Shown in pieces: positions 11,231 through 25,351 of a stretch of DNA of 64,000 nt. A model generated the notes under the pieces. That model ran no database searches, had not been told where the DNA came from, and saw only the letters and a program-made list of their open reading frames with translations. The DNA lies in the NCBI RefSeq assembly GCF_954871325.1, contig NC_088775.1, positions 35,193,561-35,257,560 on the forward strand, given 5' to 3'. The DNA is from Gordionus sp. m RMFG-2023. Its lineage: Eukaryota > Nematomorpha > Gordioida > Chordodea > Parachordodidae. The position numbers and the translations under genes are program-made. The number at the start of each line of letters is the position of its first letter. Within the stretch, counting starts at the first letter, position 1.

Positions 11231-12008
11231 GGGGAAAGGCTAACATTTTAAAAGTAATTTTGAATATATTTATATCATTGAACTCAGAATTTAATTCTCT
11301 ATCCAAAACCGCTTAGATGTATTTTTTTACGTTTCCGGTTCACAAAATAAATCTTTTGTGGCGAAAGACATTTATAGGGGAAAGGCTAACATTTTAAAAG
11401 TAATTTTGAATATATTTATATCACTGAACTCAGAATTTAATTCTCTATCCAATACCGCTTAGATGTATTATATAACGTTTCCGGTTCACAAAATAAATTT
11501 TTTGTCGCGAAAGACATTTATATAGGAAAGGCTAACATTTTAAAAGTAATTTTGAATATATTTATATCATTGAACTCAGAATTTAATTCTCTATCCAAAA
11601 CCGCTTAGATGTATTTTTTTACGTTTTCGGTTCACAAAATAAAATTTTTGTCGCGAAAGACATTTATATTGAAAAGGCTAACATTTTAAAAGTAATTTTG
11701 AATATATTTATATCATTGAACTCAGAATTTAATTCTCTATCCAATACCGCTTAGATGTATTTTATTACCTTTCCGGTTCACAAAATAAATTATTTGTCGC
11801 GAAAGACATTTATATGGGAAAGGCTAACATTTTAAAAGTAATTTTGAATATATTTATATCACTAAACTCAGAATTTAATTCTCTATCCAAAACCTCTTAG
11901 ATGTATTTTTTTACGTTTCCGATTCACAAAATAAATCTTTTGTGGCGAAAGACATTTATAGGGGAAAGGCTAACATTTTAAAAGTAATTTTGAATATATT
12001 TATATCAC

Positions 12009-15000
12009 TGAACTCAGAATTTAATTCTCTATCCAAAACCGCTTAGATGTATTTTTTTACGTTTCCGGTTCACAAAATAAATTTTTTGTCGCGAAAGACA
12101 TTTATAGGGAAAAGGCTAACATTTTAAAAGTAATTTTGAATATATTTATATCATTGAACTCAGAATTTAATTCTCTATCCAAAACCGCTTAGATGTATTT
12201 TTTTACGTTTCCGGTTCACAAAATAAATCTTTTGTCGCGAAAGACATTTATAGTAAAGGCTAACATTTTAAAAGTAATTTTGAATATATTTATATCATTG
12301 AACTCAGAATTTAATTCTCTATCCAAAAGAGGTTAGATGTATTTTATTACGTTTCCTGTTCACAAAATAAATTTTTTGTCGCGAAAGACATTTATATGGG
12401 AAAGGCTTACATTTTAAAAGTAATTTTGAATATATTTATATCATTGAACTCAGAATTTAATTATCTATCCAAAACCGCTTAGATGTATTTTTAATTTCCG
12501 GTTCACAAAATAAATCTTTTGTCGCGAAAGACATTTATAGAGGAAAGGCTAACATTTTAAAAGTAATTTTGAATATATTTATATCATTGAACTCAGAATT
12601 TAATTCTCTATCCAAAACCGCTTAGATGTATTTTATTACGTTTCCGGTTCACAAAATAAATTTTTTGTCGCGAAAGACATTTATATGGGAAAGGCTAACA
12701 TTTTAAAAGTAATTTTGAATATATTTATATCATTGAACTCAGAATTTAATTCTCTATCCAAAACCGCTTAGATGTATTTTTAATTTCCGGTTCACAAAAT
12801 AAATATTTTGTCGCGAAAGACATTTATAGGGTAAAGGCTAACATTTTAAAAGTAATTTTGAATATATTTATATCATTGAACTCAGAATTTAATTCTCTAT
12901 CCAAAACCGCTTAGATGTATTATTAATTTCCTGTTCACAAAATAAATATTTTGTCGCGAAAGACATTTATAGGGTAAAGGCTAACATTTTAAAAGTAATT
13001 TTGAATATATTTATATCATTGAACTCAGAATTTAATTCTCTATCCAAAACCGCTTAGATGTATTTTTAATTTCCGGTTCACAAAATAAATATTTTGTCGC
13101 GAAAGACATTTATAGGGAAAAGGCTAACATTTTAAAAGTAATTTTGAATATATTTATATCATTGAACTCAGAATTTAATTCTCTATCCAAAACCGCTTAG
13201 ATGTATTTTTTACGTTTCCGGTTCACAAAATAAAATTTTTGTCGCGAAAGACATTTATAGGGAAAAGGCTAACATTTTAAAAGTAATTTTGAATATATTT
13301 ATATCATTGAACTCAGAATTTAATTCTCTATCCAATACCGCTTAGATGTATTTTATTACCTTTCCGGTTCACAAAATAAATTTTTTGTCGCGAAAGACAT
13401 TTATATGGGAAAGGCTAACATTTTAAAAGTAATTTTGAATATATTTATATCATTGAACTCAGAATTTAATTCTCTATCCAAAACCGCTTAGATGTATTTT
13501 TAATTTCCGGTTCACAAAATAAATATTTTGTCGCGAAAGACATTTATAGGGAAAAGTCTAACATTTTAAAAGTAATTTTGAATATATTTATATCATTGAA
13601 CTCAGAATTTAATTCTGTATCCAAAACCGCTTAGATGTATTTTTAATTTCCGGTTCACAAAATAAATATTTTGTCGCGAAAGACATTTATAGGGAAAAGG
13701 CTAACATTTTAAAAGTAATTTTGAATATATTTATATCATTGAACTCAGAATTTAATTCTCTATCCAAAAACGCTTAGATGTATTTTTTTACGTTTCCGGT
13801 TCACAAAATAAATCTTTTGTCGCGAAAGACATTTATAGGGGAAAGGCTAACATTTTAAAAGTAATTTTGAATATATTATATCATTGAACTCAGAATTTAA
13901 TTCTCTATCCAAAACCGCTTAGATGTATTTTTTTACGTTTCCGGTTCACAAAAGAAATCTTTTGTCGCGAAAGACATTTATAAGGGAAAGGCTAAGATTT
14001 TAAAAGTAATTTTGAATTTATTTATATCATTGAACTCAGAATTTAATTCTCTATCCAAAACAGCTTAGATGTATTTTTAATTTCCGGTTCACAAAATAAA
14101 TATTTTGTCGCGAAAGACATTTATAGGGGAAAGGCTAACATTTTAAAAGTAATTTTGAATATATTTATATCATTGAACTCAGAATTTAATTCTCTATCCA
14201 AAAGAGGTTAGATGTATTTTATTACGTTTCCGGTTCACAAAATAAATTTTTTGTCGCGAAAGACATTTATATGGGAAAGGCTAGCATTTTAAAAGTAATT
14301 TTGAATATATTTATATCATTGAACTCAGAATTTAATTCTCTATCCAAAACCGCTTAGATGTATTTTTAATTTCCGGTTCACAAAATAAATATTTTGTCAC
14401 GAAAGACATTTATAGGGAAAAGGCTAACATTTTAAATGTAATTTTGAATATATTTATATCATTGAACTCAGAATTTAATTCTCTATCCAAAACCGCTTAG
14501 ATGTATTTTTTTACGTTTCCGGTTCACAAAAGAAATCTTTTGTCGCGAAAGACATTTATAGGGGAAAGGCTAACATTTTAAAAGTAATTTTGAATATATT
14601 TATATCATTGAACTCAGAATTTAATTCTCTATCCAAAACCGCTTAGATGTATTTTTTTACGTTTCCGGTTCACAAAATAAATTTTTTGTCGCGAAAGACA
14701 TTTATATGGGAAAGGCTAGCATTTTAAAAGTAATTTTGAATATATTTATATCATTGAACTCAGAATTTAATTCTCTATCCAAAACCGCTTAGATGTATTT
14801 TTTTACGTTTCCGGTTCACAAAATAAATTTTTTGTCGCGAAAGACATTTATAGGGAAAAGGCTAACATTTTAAAAGTAATTTTGAATATATTTATATCAT
14901 TGAACTCAGAATTTAATTCTCTATCCAAAACCGCTTAGATGTATTTTTTTACGTTTCCGGTTCACAAAATAAATCTTTTGTCGCGAAAGACATTTATAGT

Positions 15001-17569
15001 AAAGGCTAACATTTTAAAAGTAATTTTGAATATATTTATATCATTGAACTCAGAATTTAATTCTCTATCCAAAAGAGGTTAGATGTATTTTATTACGTTT
15101 CCTGTTCACAAAATAAATTTTTTGTCGCGAAAGACATTTATATGGGAAAGGCTTACATTTTAAAAGTAATTTTGAATATATTTATATCATTGAACTCAGA
15201 ATTTAATTATCTATCCAAAACCGCTTAGATGTATTTTTAATTTCCGGTTCACAAAATAAATCTTTTGTCGCGAAAGACATTTATAGAGGAAAGGCTAACA
15301 TTTTAAAAGTAATTTTGAATATATTTATATCATTGAACTCAGAATTTAATTCTCTATCCAAAACCGCTTAGATGTATTTTATTACGTTTCCGGTTCACAA
15401 AATAAATTTTTTGTCGCGAAAGACATTTATATGGGAAAGGCTAACATTTTAAAAGTAATTTTGAATATATTTATATCATTGAACTCAGAATTTAATTCTC
15501 TATCCAAAACCGCTTAGATGTATTTTTAATTTCCGGTTCACAAAATAAATATTTTGTCGCGAAAGACATTTATAGGGTAAAGGCTAACATTTTAAAAGTA
15601 ATTTTGAATATATTTATATCATTGAACTCAGAATTTAATTCTCTATCCAAAACCGCTTAGATGTATTATTAATTTCCTGTTCACAAAATAAATATTTTGT
15701 CGCGAAAGACATTTATAGGGTAAAGGCTAACATTTTAAAAGTAATTTTGAATATATTTATATCATTGAACTCAGAATTTAATTCTCTATCCAAAACCGCT
15801 TAGATGTATTTTTAATTTCCGGTTCACAAAATAAATATTTTGTCGCGAAAGACATTTATAGGGAAAAGGCTAACATTTTAAAAGTAATTTTGAATATATT
15901 TATATCATTGAACTCAGAATTTAATTCTCTATCCAAAACCGCTTAGATGTATTTTTTACGTTTCCGGTTCACAAAATAAAATTTTTGTCGCGAAAGACAT
16001 TTATAGGGAAAAGGCTAACATTTTAAAAGTAATTTTGAATATATTTATATCATTGAACTCAGAATTTAATTCTCTATCCAATACCGCTTAGATGTATTTT
16101 ATTACCTTTCCGGTTCACAAAATAAATTTTTTGTCGCGAAAGACATTTATATGGGAAAGGCTAACATTTTAAAAGTAATTTTGAATATATTTATATCATT
16201 GAACTCAGAATTTAATTCTCTATCCAAAACCGCTTAGATGTATTTTTAATTTCCGGTTCACAAAATAAATATTTTGTCGCGAAAGACATTTATAGGGAAA
16301 AGTCTAACATTTTAAAAGTAATTTTGAATATATTTATATCATTGAACTCAGAATTTAATTCTGTATCCAAAACCGCTTAGATGTATTTTTAATTTCCGGT
16401 TCACAAAATAAATATTTTGTCGCGAAAGACATTTATAGGGAAAAGGCTAACATTTTAAAAGTAATTTTGAATATATTTATATCATTGAACTCAGAATTTA
16501 ATTCTCTATCCAAAAACGCTTAGATGTATTTTTTTACGTTTCCGGTTCACAAAATAAATCTTTTGTCGCGAAAGACATTTATAGGGGAAAGGCTAACATT
16601 TTAAAAGTAATTTTGAATATATTATATCATTGAACTCAGAATTTAATTCTCTATCCAAAACCGCTTAGATGTATTTTTTTACGTTTCCGGTTCACAAAAG
16701 AAATCTTTTGTCGCGAAAGACATTTATAAGGGAAAGGCTAAGATTTTAAAAGTAATTTTGAATTTATTTATATCATTGAACTCAGAATTTAATTCTCTAT
16801 CCAAAACAGCTTAGATGTATTTTTAATTTCCGGTTCACAAAATAAATATTTTGTCGCGAAAGACATTTATAGGGGAAAGGCTAACATTTTAAAAGTAATT
16901 TTGAATATATTTATATCATTGAACTCAGAATTTAATTCTCTATCCAAAAGAGGTTAGATGTATTTTATTACGTTTCCGGTTCACAAAATAAATTTTTTGT
17001 CGCGAAAGACATTTATATGGGAAAGGCTAGCATTTTAAAAGTAATTTTGAATATATTTATATCATTGAACTCAGAATTTAATTCTCTATCCAAAACCGCT
17101 TAGATGTATTTTTAATTTCCGGTTCACAAAATAAATATTTTGTCACGAAAGACATTTATAGGGAAAAGGCTAACATTTTAAATGTAATTTTGAATATATT
17201 TATATCATTGAACTCAGAATTTAATTCTCTATCCAAAACCGCTTAGATGTATTTTTTTACGTTTCCGGTTCACAAAAGAAATCTTTTGTCGCGAAAGACA
17301 TTTATAGGGGAAAGGCTAACATTTTAAAAGTAATTTTGAATATATTTATATCATTGAACTCAGAATTTAATTCTCTATCCAAAACCGCTTAGATGTATTT
17401 TTTTACGTTTCCGGTTCACAAAATAAATTTTTTGTCGCGAAAGACATTTATATGGGAAAGGCTAGCATTTTAAAAGTAATTTTGAATATATTTATATCAT
17501 TGAACTCAGAATTTAATTCTCTATCCAAAACCGCTTAGATGTATTTTTTTACGTTTCCGGTTCACAAAA
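12009..17569 (+). repeat. Tandem duplication, 2,746-bp period (19 monomers)
   Basis: Bases 12,009-14,823 match 14,755-17,569 at a constant offset of 2,746. The register is fixed by ATTTATAGTAAAGG (about 12,251 and 14,997), by GGCTTAC, and by the private base change CTGTATCC (13,617 and 16,363), which block A lacks. Since both copies carry CTGTATCC, the substitution came before the duplication, and the duplication came after B separated from A. Confidence 0.92.
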
Positions 17570-17679
17570 GAAATCTTTTGTCGCGAAAGACATTTATAGG
17601 GGAAAGGCTAACATTTTAAAAGTAATTTTAAATATATTTATATCATTGAACTCAGAATTTAATTCTCTATCCAAAACCG

Positions 17680-19400
17680 CTTAGATGTATTTTTTTACGT
17701 TTCCGGTTCACAAAAGAAATCTTTTGTCGCGAAAGACATTTATAGGGGAAAGGCTAACATTTTAAAAGTAATTTTGAATATATTTATATCATTGAACTCA
17801 GAATTTAATTCTCTATCCAAAAGAGGTTAGATGTATTTTATTACGTTTCCGGTTCACAAAATAAATTTTTTGTCGCGAAAGACATTTATAGGGAAAAGCC
17901 TAGCATTTTAAAAGTAATTTTGAATATATTTATATCATTGAACTCAGAATTTAATTCTCTATCCAAAACCGCTTAGATGTATTTTTAATTTCCGGTTCAC
18001 AAAATAAATATTTTGTCGCGAAAGACATTTATAGGGGAAAGGCTAACATTTTAAAAATAATTTTAAATATATTTATATCATTGAACTCAGAATTTAATTC
18101 TCTATCCAAAACCGCTTAGATGTATTTTTAATTTCCGGTTCACAAAATAAATATTTTGTCGCAAAAGACATTTATAGGGGCAAGGCTAACATTTTAAAAG
18201 TAATTTTGAATATATTTATATCATTGAACTCAGAATTTAATTCTCTATCCAAAACCGCTTAGATATATTTTTAATTTCCGGTTTACAAAATAAATATTTT
18301 GTCGCGAAAGACATTTATAGGGGAAAGGCTAACATTTTAAAAATAATTTTGAATATATTTATATCATTGAACTCAGAATTTAATTCTCTATCCAAAACCG
18401 CTTAGATATATTTTTAATTTCCGGTTTACAAAATAAATATTTTGTCGCGAAAGACATTTATAGGGGAAAGGCTAACATTTTAAAAATAATTTTGAATATA
18501 TTTATATCATTGAACTCAGAATTTAATTCTCTATCCAATACCGCTTAGATGTATTTTTTTACGTTTTCGGTTCACAAAATAAAATTTTTGTCGCGAAAGA
18601 CATTTATAGGGGAAAGGCTAACATTTTAAAAGTAATTTTGAATATATATATATCATTGAACTCAGAATTTAATTCTCTATCCAAAACCGCTTAGATGTAT
18701 TTTTAATTTCCGGTTCACAAAATAAATATTTTGTCGCGAAAGACATTTATAGGGAAAAGGCTAACATTTTAAAAGTTATTTTGAATATATTTATATCATT
18801 GAACTCAGAATTTAATTCTCTATCCAAAACCGCTTAGATGTATTTTTTTACGTTTCCGGTTCACAAAATAAATCTTTTGTCGCGAAAGACATTTATAGGG
18901 GAAAGGCTAACATTTTAAAAGTAATTTTGAATATATATATATCATTGAACTCAGAATTTAATTCTCTATCCAAAACCGCTTAGATGTATTTTTTTACGTT
19001 TCCGGTTCACAAAATAAATATTTTGTCGCGAAAGACATTTATAGGGTAAAGGCTAACATTTTAAAAGTAATTTTGAATATATTTATATCATTGAACTCAG
19101 AATTTAATTCTCTATCCAAAACCGCTTAGATGTATTTTTAATTTCCGGTTCACAAAATAAATATTTTGTCGCGAAAGACATTTATAGGGGAAAGGCTAAA
19201 ATTTTAAAAATAATTTTGAATATATTTATATCATTGAACTCAGAATTTAATTCTCTATCCAAAACCGCTTAGATGTATTTTTTTACGTTTTCTCACAAAA
19301 TAAAATTTTTGTCGCGAAAGACATTTATAGGGGAAAGGCTAACATTTTAAAAGTAATTTTGAATATATTTATATCATTGAACTCAGAATTTAATTCTCTA
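17680..19400 (+). repeat. Block B copy of the 6.9-8.7 kb region of block A
   Basis: From about 17,680 the markers follow those at about 6,880: CACAAAAGAAATC, then the AGAGG monomer, then GGAAAAGCCTAGC. The offset is 10,797. One monomer present at about 7,180-7,320 is then missing and the offset drops to 10,651. GTCGCAAAAGAC with GGGGCAAGG, TAGATATATTTTTAA and the TTTTCTCACAAAA monomer follow in the same order. Beyond about 19,400 the order jumps back to that of about 5 kb, so this is one of two copies of the region inside block B. Confidence 0.8.
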
Positions 19401-21239
19401 TCCAAAAGAGGTTAGATGTATTTTATTACGTTTCCGGTTCACAAAATAAATTTTTTGTCGCGAAAGACATTTATATGGGAAAGGCTAGCATTTTAAAAGT
19501 AATTTTGAATATATTTATATCATTGAACTCAGAATTTAATTCTCTATCCAAAACCGCTTAGATGTATTTTTAATTTCCGGTTCACAAAATAAATATTTTG
19601 TCGCGAAAGACATTTATAGGGGAAAGGCTAACATTTTAAAAGTAATTTTGAATATATTTATATCATTGAACTCAGAATTTAATTCTCTATCCAAAACCGC
19701 TTAGATGTATTTTTTTACGTTTCCGGTTCACAAAATAAATTTTTTGTCGCGAAAGACATTTATATGGGAAAGGCTAGCATTTTAAAAGTAATTTTGAATA
19801 TATTTATATCATTGAACTCAGAATTTAATTCTCTATCCAAAACCGCTTAGATGTATTTTTAATTTCCGGTTCACAAAATAAATATTTTGTCGCGAAAGAC
19901 ATTTATAGGGGAAAGGCTAACATTTTAAAAGCAATTTTGAATATATTTATATCATTGAACTCAGAATTTAATTCTCTATCCAAAACCGCTTAGATGTATT
20001 TTTTTACGTTTCCGGTTCACAAAATAAATCTTTTGTCGCGAAAGACATTTATAGGGTAAAGGCTAACATTTTAAAAGTAATTTTGAATATATTATATCAT
20101 TGAACTCAGAATTTATTTCTCTATCCAAAACCGCTTAGATGTATTTTTTTACGTTTCCGGTTCACAAAAGAAATCTTTTGTCGCGAAAGACATTTATAGG
20201 GGAAAGGCTAACATTTTAAAAGTAATTTTGAATATATTTATATCATTGAACTCAGAATTTAATTCTCTATCCAAAAGAGGTTAGATGTATTTTATTACGT
20301 TTCCGGTTCACAAAATAAATTTTTTGTCGCGAAAGACATTTATATTGGAAAGGCTAACATTTTAAAAGTAATTTTGAATATATTTATATCATTGAACTCA
20401 GAATTTAATTCTCTATCCAAAACCGCTTAGATGTATTTTTTTACGTTTCCGGTTCACAAAATAAATCTTTTGTCGCGAAAGACATTTATAGGGGAAAGGC
20501 TAACATTTTAAAAGTAATTTTGAATATATTATATCATTGAACTCAGAATTTAATTCTCTATCCAAAACCGCTTAGATGTATTTTTTTACGTTTCCGGTTC
20601 ACAAAAGAAATCTTTTGTCGCGAAAGACATTTATAGGGGAAAGGCTAACATTTTAAAAGTAATTTTGAATATATTTATATCATTGAACTCAGAATTTAAT
20701 TCTCTATCCAAAAGAGGTTAGATGTATTTTATTACGTTTCCGGTTCACAAAATAAATTTTTTGTCGCGAAAGACATTTATATGGGAAAGGCTAACATTTT
20801 AAAAGCAATTTTGAATATATTTATATCATTGAACTCAGAATTTAATTCTCTATCCAAAACCGCTTAGATGTATTTTTTTACGTTTCCGGTTCACAAAATA
20901 AATCTTTTGTCGCGAAAGACATTTATAGGGGAAAGGCTAACATTTTAAAAGTAATTTTGAATATATTATATCATTGAACTCAGAATTTAATTCTCTATCC
21001 AAAACCGCTTAGATGTATTTTTAATTTCCGGTTCACAAAATAAATATTTTGTCGCGAAAGACATTTATAGGGGAAAGGCTAACATTTTAAAAGTAATTTT
21101 GAATATATTTATATCATTGAACTCAGAATTTAATTCTCTATCCAAAACCGCTTAGATGTATTTTTTTACGTTTCCGGTTCACAAAATAAATTTTTTGTCG
21201 CGAAAGACATTTATATGGGAAAGGCTAGCATTTTAAAAG

Positions 21240-24200
21240 TAATTTTGAATATATTTATATCATTGAACTCAGAATTTAATTCTCTATCCAAAACCGCTTA
21301 GATGTATTTTTAATTTCCGGTTCACAAAATAAATATTTTGTCGCGAAAGACATTTATAGGGGAAAGGCTAACATTTTAAAAGCAATTTTGAATATATTTA
21401 TATCATTGAACTCAGAATTTAATTCTCTATCCAAAACCGCTTAGATGTATTTTTTTACGTTTCCGGTTCACAAAATAAATCTTTTGTCGCGAAAGACATT
21501 TATAGGGGAAAGGCTAACATTTTAAATGTAATTTTGAATATATTTATATCATTGAACTCAGAATTTAATTCTCTATCCAAAACCGCTTAGATGTATTTTT
21601 TTACGTTTCCGGTTCACAAAAGAAATCTTTTGTCGCGAAAGACATTTATAGGGGAAAGGCTAACATTTTAAAAGTAATTTTGAATATATTTATATCATTG
21701 AACTCAGAATTTAATTCTCTATCCAAAAGAGGTTAGATGTATTTTATTACGTTTCCGGTTCACAAAATAAATTTTTTGTCGCGAAAGACATTTATAGGGA
21801 AAAGCCTAGCATTTTAAAAGTAATTTTGAATATATTTATATCATTGAACTCAGAATTTAATTCTCTATCCAAAACCGCTTAGATGTATTTTATTACGTTT
21901 CCGGTTCACAAAATAAATTTTTTGTCGCGAAAGACATTTATATGGGAAAGGCTAACATTTTAAAAGTAATTTTGAATATATTTATATCATTGAACTCAGA
22001 ATTTAATTCTCTATCCAAAACCGCTTAGATGTATTTTTAATTTCCGGTTCACAAAATAAATATTTTGTCGCGAAAGACATTTATAGGGGAAAGGCTAACA
22101 TTTTAAAAATAATTTTAAATATATTTATATCATTGAACTCAGAATTTAATTCTCTATCCAAAACCGCTTAGATGTATTTTTAATTTCCGGTTCACAAAAT
22201 AAATATTTTGTCGCAAAAGACATTTATAGGGGCAAGGCTAACATTTTAAAAGTAATTTTGAATATATTTATATCATTGAACTCAGAATTTAATTCTCTAT
22301 CCAAAACCGCTTAGATATATTTTTAATTTCCGGTTTACAAAATAAATATTTTGTCGCGAAAGACATTTATAGGGGAAAGGCTAACATTTTAAAAATAATT
22401 TTGAATATATTTATATCATTGAACTCAGAATTTAATTCTCTATCCAAAACCGCTTAGATATATTTTTAATTTCCGGTTTACAAAATAAATATTTTGTCGC
22501 GAAAGACATTTATAGGGGAAAGGCTAACATTTTAAAAATAATTTTGAATATATTTATATCATTGAACTCAGAATTTAATTCTCTATCCAATACCGCTTAG
22601 ATGTATTTTTTTACGTTTTCGGTTCACAAAATAAAATTTTTGTCGCGAAAGACATTTATAGGGGAAAGGCTAACATTTTAAAAGTAATTTTGAATATATA
22701 TATATCATTGAACTCAGAATTTAATTCTCTATCCAAAACCGCTTAGATGTATTTTTAATTTCCGGTTCACAAAATAAATATTTTGTCGCGAAAGACATTT
22801 ATAGGGAAAAGGCTAACATTTTAAAAGTTATTTTGAATATATTTATATCATTGAACTCAGAATTTAATTCTCTATCCAAAACCGCTTAGATGTATTTTTT
22901 TACGTTTCCGGTTCACAAAATAAATCTTTTGTCGCGAAAGACATTTATAGGGGAAAGGCTAACATTTTAAAAGTAATTTTGAATATATATATATCATTGA
23001 ACTCAGAATTTAATTCTCTATCCAAAACCGCTTAGATCTATTTTTAATTTCCGGTTCACAAAATAAATATTTTGTCGCGAAAGACATTTATAGGGTAAAG
23101 GCTAACATTTTAAAAGTAATTTTGAATATATTTATATCATTGAACTCAGAATTTAATTCTCTATCCAAAACCGCTTAGATGTATTTTTAATTTCCGGTTC
23201 ACAAAATAAATATTTTGTCGCGAAAGACATTTATAGGGGAAAGGCTAACATTTTAAAAATAATTTTGAATATATTTATATCATTGAACTCAGAATTTAAT
23301 TCTCTATCCAAAACCGCTTAGATGTATTTTTAATTTCCGGTTCACAAAATAAATATTTTGTCGCGAAAGACATTTATAGGGGAAAGGCTAACATTTTAAA
23401 AGCAATTTTGAATATATTTATATCATTGAACTCAGAATTTAATTCTCTATCCAAAACCGCTTAGATGTATTTTTTTACGTTTCCGGTTCACAAAATAAAT
23501 CTTTTGTCGCGAAAGACATTTATAGGGGAAAGGCTAACATTTTAAATGTAATTTTGAATATATTTATATCATTGAACTCAGAATTTAATTCTCTATCCAA
23601 AACCGCTTAGATGTATTTTTTTACGTTTCCGGTTCACAAAAGAAATCTTTTGTCGCGAAAGACATTTATAGGGGAAAGGCTAACATTTTAAAAGTAATTT
23701 TGAATATATTTATATCATTGAACTCAGAATTTAATTCTCTATCCAAAAGAGGTTAGATGTATTTTATTACGTTTCCGGTTCACAAAATAAATTTTTTGTC
23801 GCGAAAGACATTTATAGGGAAAAGCCTAGCATTTTAAAAGTAATTTTGAATATATTTATATCATTGAACTCAGAATTTAATTCTCTATCCAAAACCGCTT
23901 AGATGTATTTTATTACGTTTCCGGTTCACAAAATAAATTTTTTGTCGCGAAAGACATTTATATGGGAAAGGCTAACATTTTAAAAGTAATTTTGAATATA
24001 TTTATATCATTGAACTCAGAATTTAATTCTCTATCCAAAACCGCTTAGATGTATTTTTAATTTCCGGTTCACAAAATAAATATTTTGTCGCGAAAGACAT
24101 TTATAGGGGAAAGGCTAACATTTTAAAAATAATTTTAAATATATTTATATCATTGAACTCAGAATTTAATTCTCTATCCAAAACCGCTTAGATGTATTTT

Positions 24201-25351
24201 TAATTTCCGGTTCACAAAATAAATATTTTGTCGCAAAAGACATTTATAGGGGCAAGGCTAACATTTTAAAAGTAATTTTGAATATATTTATATCATTGAA
24301 CTCAGAATTTAATTCTCTATCCAAAACCGCTTAGATATATTTTTAATTTCCGGTTTACAAAATAAATATTTTGTCGCGAAAGACATTTATAGGGGAAAGG
24401 CTAACATTTTAAAAATAATTTTGAATATATTTATATCATTGAACTCAGAATTTAATTCTCTATCCAAAACCGCTTAGATATATTTTTAATTTCCGGTTTA
24501 CAAAATAAATATTTTGTCGCGAAAGACATTTATAGGGGAAAGGCTAACATTTTAAAAATAATTTTGAATATATTTATATCATTGAACTCAGAATTTAATT
24601 CTCTATCCAATACCGCTTAGATGTATTTTTTTACGTTTTCGGTTCACAAAATAAAATTTTTGTCGCGAAAGACATTTATAGGGGAAAGGCTAACATTTTA
24701 AAAGTAATTTTGAATATATATATATCATTGAACTCAGAATTTAATTCTCTATCCAAAACCGCTTAGATGTATTTTTAATTTCCGGTTCACAAAATAAATA
24801 TTTTGTCGCGAAAGACATTTATAGGGAAAAGGCTAACATTTTAAAAGTTATTTTGAATATATTTATATCATTGAACTCAGAATTTAATTCTCTATCCAAA
24901 ACCGCTTAGATGTATTTTTTTACGTTTCCGGTTCACAAAATAAATCTTTTGTCGCGAAAGACATTTATAGGGGAAAGGCTAACATTTTAAAAGTAATTTT
25001 GAATATATATATATCATTGAACTCAGAATTTAATTCTCTATCCAAAACCGCTTAGATCTATTTTTAATTTCCGGTTCACAAAATAAATATTTTGTCGCGA
25101 AAGACATTTATAGGGTAAAGGCTAACATTTTAAAAGTAATTTTGAATATATTTATATCATTGAACTCAGAATTTAATTCTCTATCCAAAACCGCTTAGAT
25201 GTATTTTTAATTTCCGGTTCACAAAATAAATATTTTGTCGCGAAAGACATTTATAGGGGAAAGACTAACATTTTAAAAATAATTTTGAATATATTTATAT
25301 CATTGAACTCAGAATTTAATTCTCTATCCAAAACCGCTTAGATGTATTTTT
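21240..25351 (+). repeat. Tandem duplication, 2,020-bp period (14 monomers)
   Basis: Bases 21,240-23,331 match 23,260-25,351 at offset 2,020. Shared rare markers are GGAAAAGCCTAGC, GTCGCAAAAGAC with GGGGCAAGG, TAGATCTATT (about 23,035 and 25,055) and the TATATATATATC monomers. One difference noticed is GGCTAAC at 23,242 against GACTAAC at 25,262. TAGATCTATT creates AGATCT in both copies and is absent from the related region of block A. Confidence 0.9.

Larger units (their letters stand above)
1..11377 (+). repeat. Block A: first copy of the large repeat block
   Basis: The block starts with a distinctive run of monomers: TATCACTGAAC with CCAATACCG and TATTATATAACG, then ACGTTTTCGG, then ATTACCTTTCCGG with AAATTATTTG, then ATCACTAAACTC. 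It continues through mixed 146- and 143-bp monomers and ends with two monomers carrying a 24-bp deletion followed by about two ordinary copies. The same head restarts at 11,378 and 42,423, so the left edge used here is the window edge at that head. The true block boundary may lie before the window. Confidence 0.8.
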
